Positions 63,001 to 64,000 of a stretch of 64,000 nucleotides of DNA are shown here, piece by piece (position 1 is the first letter of the stretch; the number at the start of each line of letters is the position of its first letter). The stretch lies in the NCBI RefSeq assembly GCF_900113375.1, contig NZ_FOPC01000004.1:1-64000 (forward strand). Reading direction: 5' to 3'. Below the pieces are notes generated by a model that worked only from the letters and a program-made list of their open reading frames with translations, was not told where the DNA came from and did no database searches. The position numbers and the translations under genes were made by a program. Source of the stretch: Algoriphagus hitonicola. GTDB lineage: Bacteria > Bacteroidota > Bacteroidia > Cytophagales > Cyclobacteriaceae.

Positions 63001-63096
63001 AAGTGAAATCCCAATGGCCCCAAACAGGACGATAACTAGGGACATCACGATGGCCAATACTGGCCTATTAATACTTAAACTTGATAAACTCGCCAT
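60034..63096 (-). CDS. RND-family efflux transporter (AcrB-like, HAE1 type)
   Basis: Inner-membrane proton-driven pump of 1020 residues. A first helix (about 10-30) is followed by a porter domain, helices 2-6 containing GLVVDDAIVVLENI with the paired Asp (about 400) used in proton relay, a second porter domain, and helices 8-12 with a typical ending (GAAVIGGLTFATVLTLFIIP). YVGANADVIEAQITEPLEEA and SISLIGV-like stretches fit the HAE1 branch (drugs, organic compounds) rather than heavy-metal pumps. It lies between a membrane-fusion gene (1 nt) and tolC (1-nt overlap). Confidence 0.95.
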   Translation of the reverse strand: MASLSSLSINRPVLAIVMSLVIVLFGAIGISLLGVREFPSVDPPVINVRTNYVGANADVIEAQITEPLEEAINGIQGIKSLTSTSNDGASSITVEFDVGANLETAANDVRDKVSGAQNNLPPDADPPEVSKADADSQPIVFLNVKSDERSLLDLSDLANNIFKERLQTIPGVSRVQIWGEKEYAIRLRMDPLKMASYGVTPLDVLSRVQSENVELPSGRIEGATIELSVRTKSRLSSPQEFNDLIIKEDQNNIVKFQDIGQAELAALNERTVLKRDGVPMVGVVLVPLPGSNSIEIVDEFYRRLEFIKKDLPADVETEIGFDSTKYIRSSISEVQETIITAFILVVAIIFLFLRDWRTTFIPVLTIPISLIGVFFIMYLMDFSINVLTLLGIVLSIGLVVDDAIVVLENIYARIEKGEKPLEAAQKGSEEIFFAVIATTVALAAVFLPVIFLTGTTGRLFREFGIVVAGSVIISSFVALTMTPMLSAKFLKRREKHNWFYEKSEPVFVWLNDKYDEVLSRFMKIRWTAFGLVVLMGFGIYFLFNQIPTELAPVEDRGEIRINLSGPEGATFGYMDRVIDEMVKDFQETLPEEELEGQISVTSPGFGTASTNSGFNRLILTDADQRSRSQQEIFSLVNEKLKNYTSVRAFASQAQSIGDRRGGLPVQYVLQAPTLEKLKEKIPEFMEAVNSSDKFIFADINLKFTKPELEIEIDRDKARNIGVSVQEIARTLQLSYSGQRFAYFIMNGKQYQVVGEMQIEDRNEPINLRMLYVRAENGELVQLDNLVTVVEKSTPPQLYRFNRFVSATVSANLADGYTIGDGLEEMDRISSEVLDESFTTDVSGPSKEFRESSNSLIFAFIFALVLIYLVLSAQFESFLDPLTIMFTVPLALFGSLFTLWIFDFTLNIFSQIGIIMLIGLVTKNGILIVEFANQRKAQGMSIDEAIFGAAVARFRPILMTSLSTILGILPIALGLGAGAESRVPMGAAVIGGLTFATVLTLFIIPAIYTYLTSKEGRLARI

Positions 63097-63097
63097 C

Positions 63098-64000
63098 TTA
63101 ATTGATTTGCGTGTATGATACGGCCATTCCCGGCCTAGCTTGTAAAACCCCTGTGGTCAATACCAAATCCCCCTCCTTTAATCCATCAACGATTTGAACT
63201 TGGGTATCTGTACGAGTGCCTATTTCTACTTTTCGCTCCTGCACTTTGTCATCTTCTCCTACGATGTACACTTTATAGCCTTCCAATTCTGGAATAATTG
63301 ATTCAGAAGGAACCAATAACGCATCTTCTTTTTCTTCCAATACAAAACGGATTCTCACGAACATTCCCGGAAGAAATTTTCCGTCTTTATTAGGACTCAA
63401 GGCCCGTAATTTTAGCGTCCGGGTAGCCGCGTCGATTTGCGGTTCGAAAGCATATACCTCTCCCTCCACCTCTTCAGGAGTAGCGTCATTGGAGAAGTAA
63501 ATTTTTGATCCCACTTCGGCAACGGTTGCGTATCGTTCTGGGATAGAAAACTCGATTTTTATCGGGTCAAGATTTACGATGCTCGCGATAATATCCGTTG
63601 GTGCGATAACGCTCCCCTCCGACACTTGTCGCAGACCGAGCACTCCATTAAACGGTGCTCTGATGATTCGCTTGGAAAGCTGCGCCTCGACTAATTTAAT
63701 ATCTGCAAGTGTAGTATTGAATTCATTGAGCACAATGTCATATTCCTCCTGACTGATCGCCTCCCGCTCCAACAATTGTTTTTGACGATTTTCTTGAGAT
63801 TCAAAAAGCTTTTGGGTGTATTCCAGCCGCTGGAATTGCGCCTGAAGCTCATCGTCGTCAAGGTATAAAATTGGAGTTCCTTTGGTCACATACTGACCTT
63901 CTCTGAATGCTATTCTTCGGATCAGGCCTGAAACTTCCGTACGGATATTCACTGACTCATTGGGAATTATGGTTCCGGTCACCGAAAGTTGGTTTCGGAG
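63098..64000 (-). CDS. periplasmic membrane-fusion protein of the RND pump (partial, 5' end outside window)
   Basis: HlyD/AcrA-type adaptor. The frame stays open to the window edge (residues LRNQLSV precede TGTIIPNESVNIRTEVSG), and the GTG at 63982 is an internal Val, so the true start and signal peptide lie beyond 64000. Visible domains are the lipoyl half (SGLIRRIAFREGQYVTKGTP), a coiled-coil hairpin (about 55-120 of the visible part), the returning lipoyl half (APFNGVLGLRQVSEGS), the beta-barrel (KIEFSIPERYATV) and the membrane-proximal domain (GLKEGDLVLTTG). One nucleotide separates it from the RND gene. Confidence 0.93.
   Translation of the reverse strand, partial: LRNQLSVTGTIIPNESVNIRTEVSGLIRRIAFREGQYVTKGTPILYLDDDELQAQFQRLEYTQKLFESQENRQKQLLEREAISQEEYDIVLNEFNTTLADIKLVEAQLSKRIIRAPFNGVLGLRQVSEGSVIAPTDIIASIVNLDPIKIEFSIPERYATVAEVGSKIYFSNDATPEEVEGEVYAFEPQIDAATRTLKLRALSPNKDGKFLPGMFVRIRFVLEEKEDALLVPSESIIPELEGYKVYIVGEDDKVQERKVEIGTRTDTQVQIVDGLKEGDLVLTTGVLQARPGMAVSYTQIN

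Noticed and set aside
63098-63982. Complete membrane-fusion protein starting at the GTG at 63982
   Set aside because: The frame continues upstream to the window edge (LRNQLSV), and the protein would lack its signal peptide. The gene is cut by the window end.

Overview
The window comes from a Bacteroidota chromosome, most likely Cytophagales and probably Cyclobacteriaceae (Algoriphagus-like). The evidence is four proteins with type IX secretion (T9SS) C-terminal signals, Bacteroidota-type promoters (-33 TTTG, -7 TAnnTTTG), a Rho with a long disordered insertion, an AccD without its zinc ribbon, Nqr-type respiration, and the absence of clear Shine-Dalgarno sites. The genus is an inference. There is no prophage, insertion sequence or CRISPR array.

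Layout. 1-430 is a purine-rich repeat region. 430-7251 (minus) holds an RsuA/RluB-type pseudouridine synthase, an operon of an arginase-like protein, a b5-like haem protein, a BadF/MurK-type sugar kinase and MurQ (cell-wall amino-sugar recycling), then nqrF and accD. 7473-9107 is cstA (plus). 9121-12844 (minus) is a PAP2/haloperoxidase-like lipoprotein with two outer-membrane barrels. 13101-18575 (minus) has two unknown membrane proteins and the rimP-nusA-infB operon. 18898-24361 (plus) is a complete elongasome operon, mreB-mreC-mreD-mrdA-rodA. 24450-29187 has a conserved unknown protein, ferredoxin, tdk, recO and rho. 29377-41077 (plus) is a cluster of three T9SS cargo genes, the last coding for 2643 residues of tandem Ig/PKD-like repeats. 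41634-45983 (minus) is a 1449-residue AsmA/TamB-like protein. 46059-46731 holds two tRNA-like elements. 47015-64000 holds rluD, a D-cysteine desulfhydrase/ACC-deaminase-like gene, an AlbA_2 protein, uvrB, a DUF4105 protein, a fourth T9SS cargo, gntP-ridA, an MltF-like transglycosylase, and a tripartite RND efflux operon cut by the window edge.

The strongest candidate for something undescribed is the pair of minus-strand elements at 46059-46195 and 46605-46731. Both fold on paper as class II tRNAs, with identical ends (about 50 and 40 nt) but different middles, giving variable arms of 67 and 57 nt, far beyond ordinary tRNAs. The anticodon loop is an odd CUGUCUC. Each element is followed by its own intrinsic terminator, one has a good promoter, and a 42-codon basic ORF lies between them. 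Other points of interest are the three-module higher-order repeat in the giant protein, the six-fold repeat in the AsmA-like protein, an arginase-fold protein with damaged metal ligands, and REP-like repeats next to the T9SS cluster.
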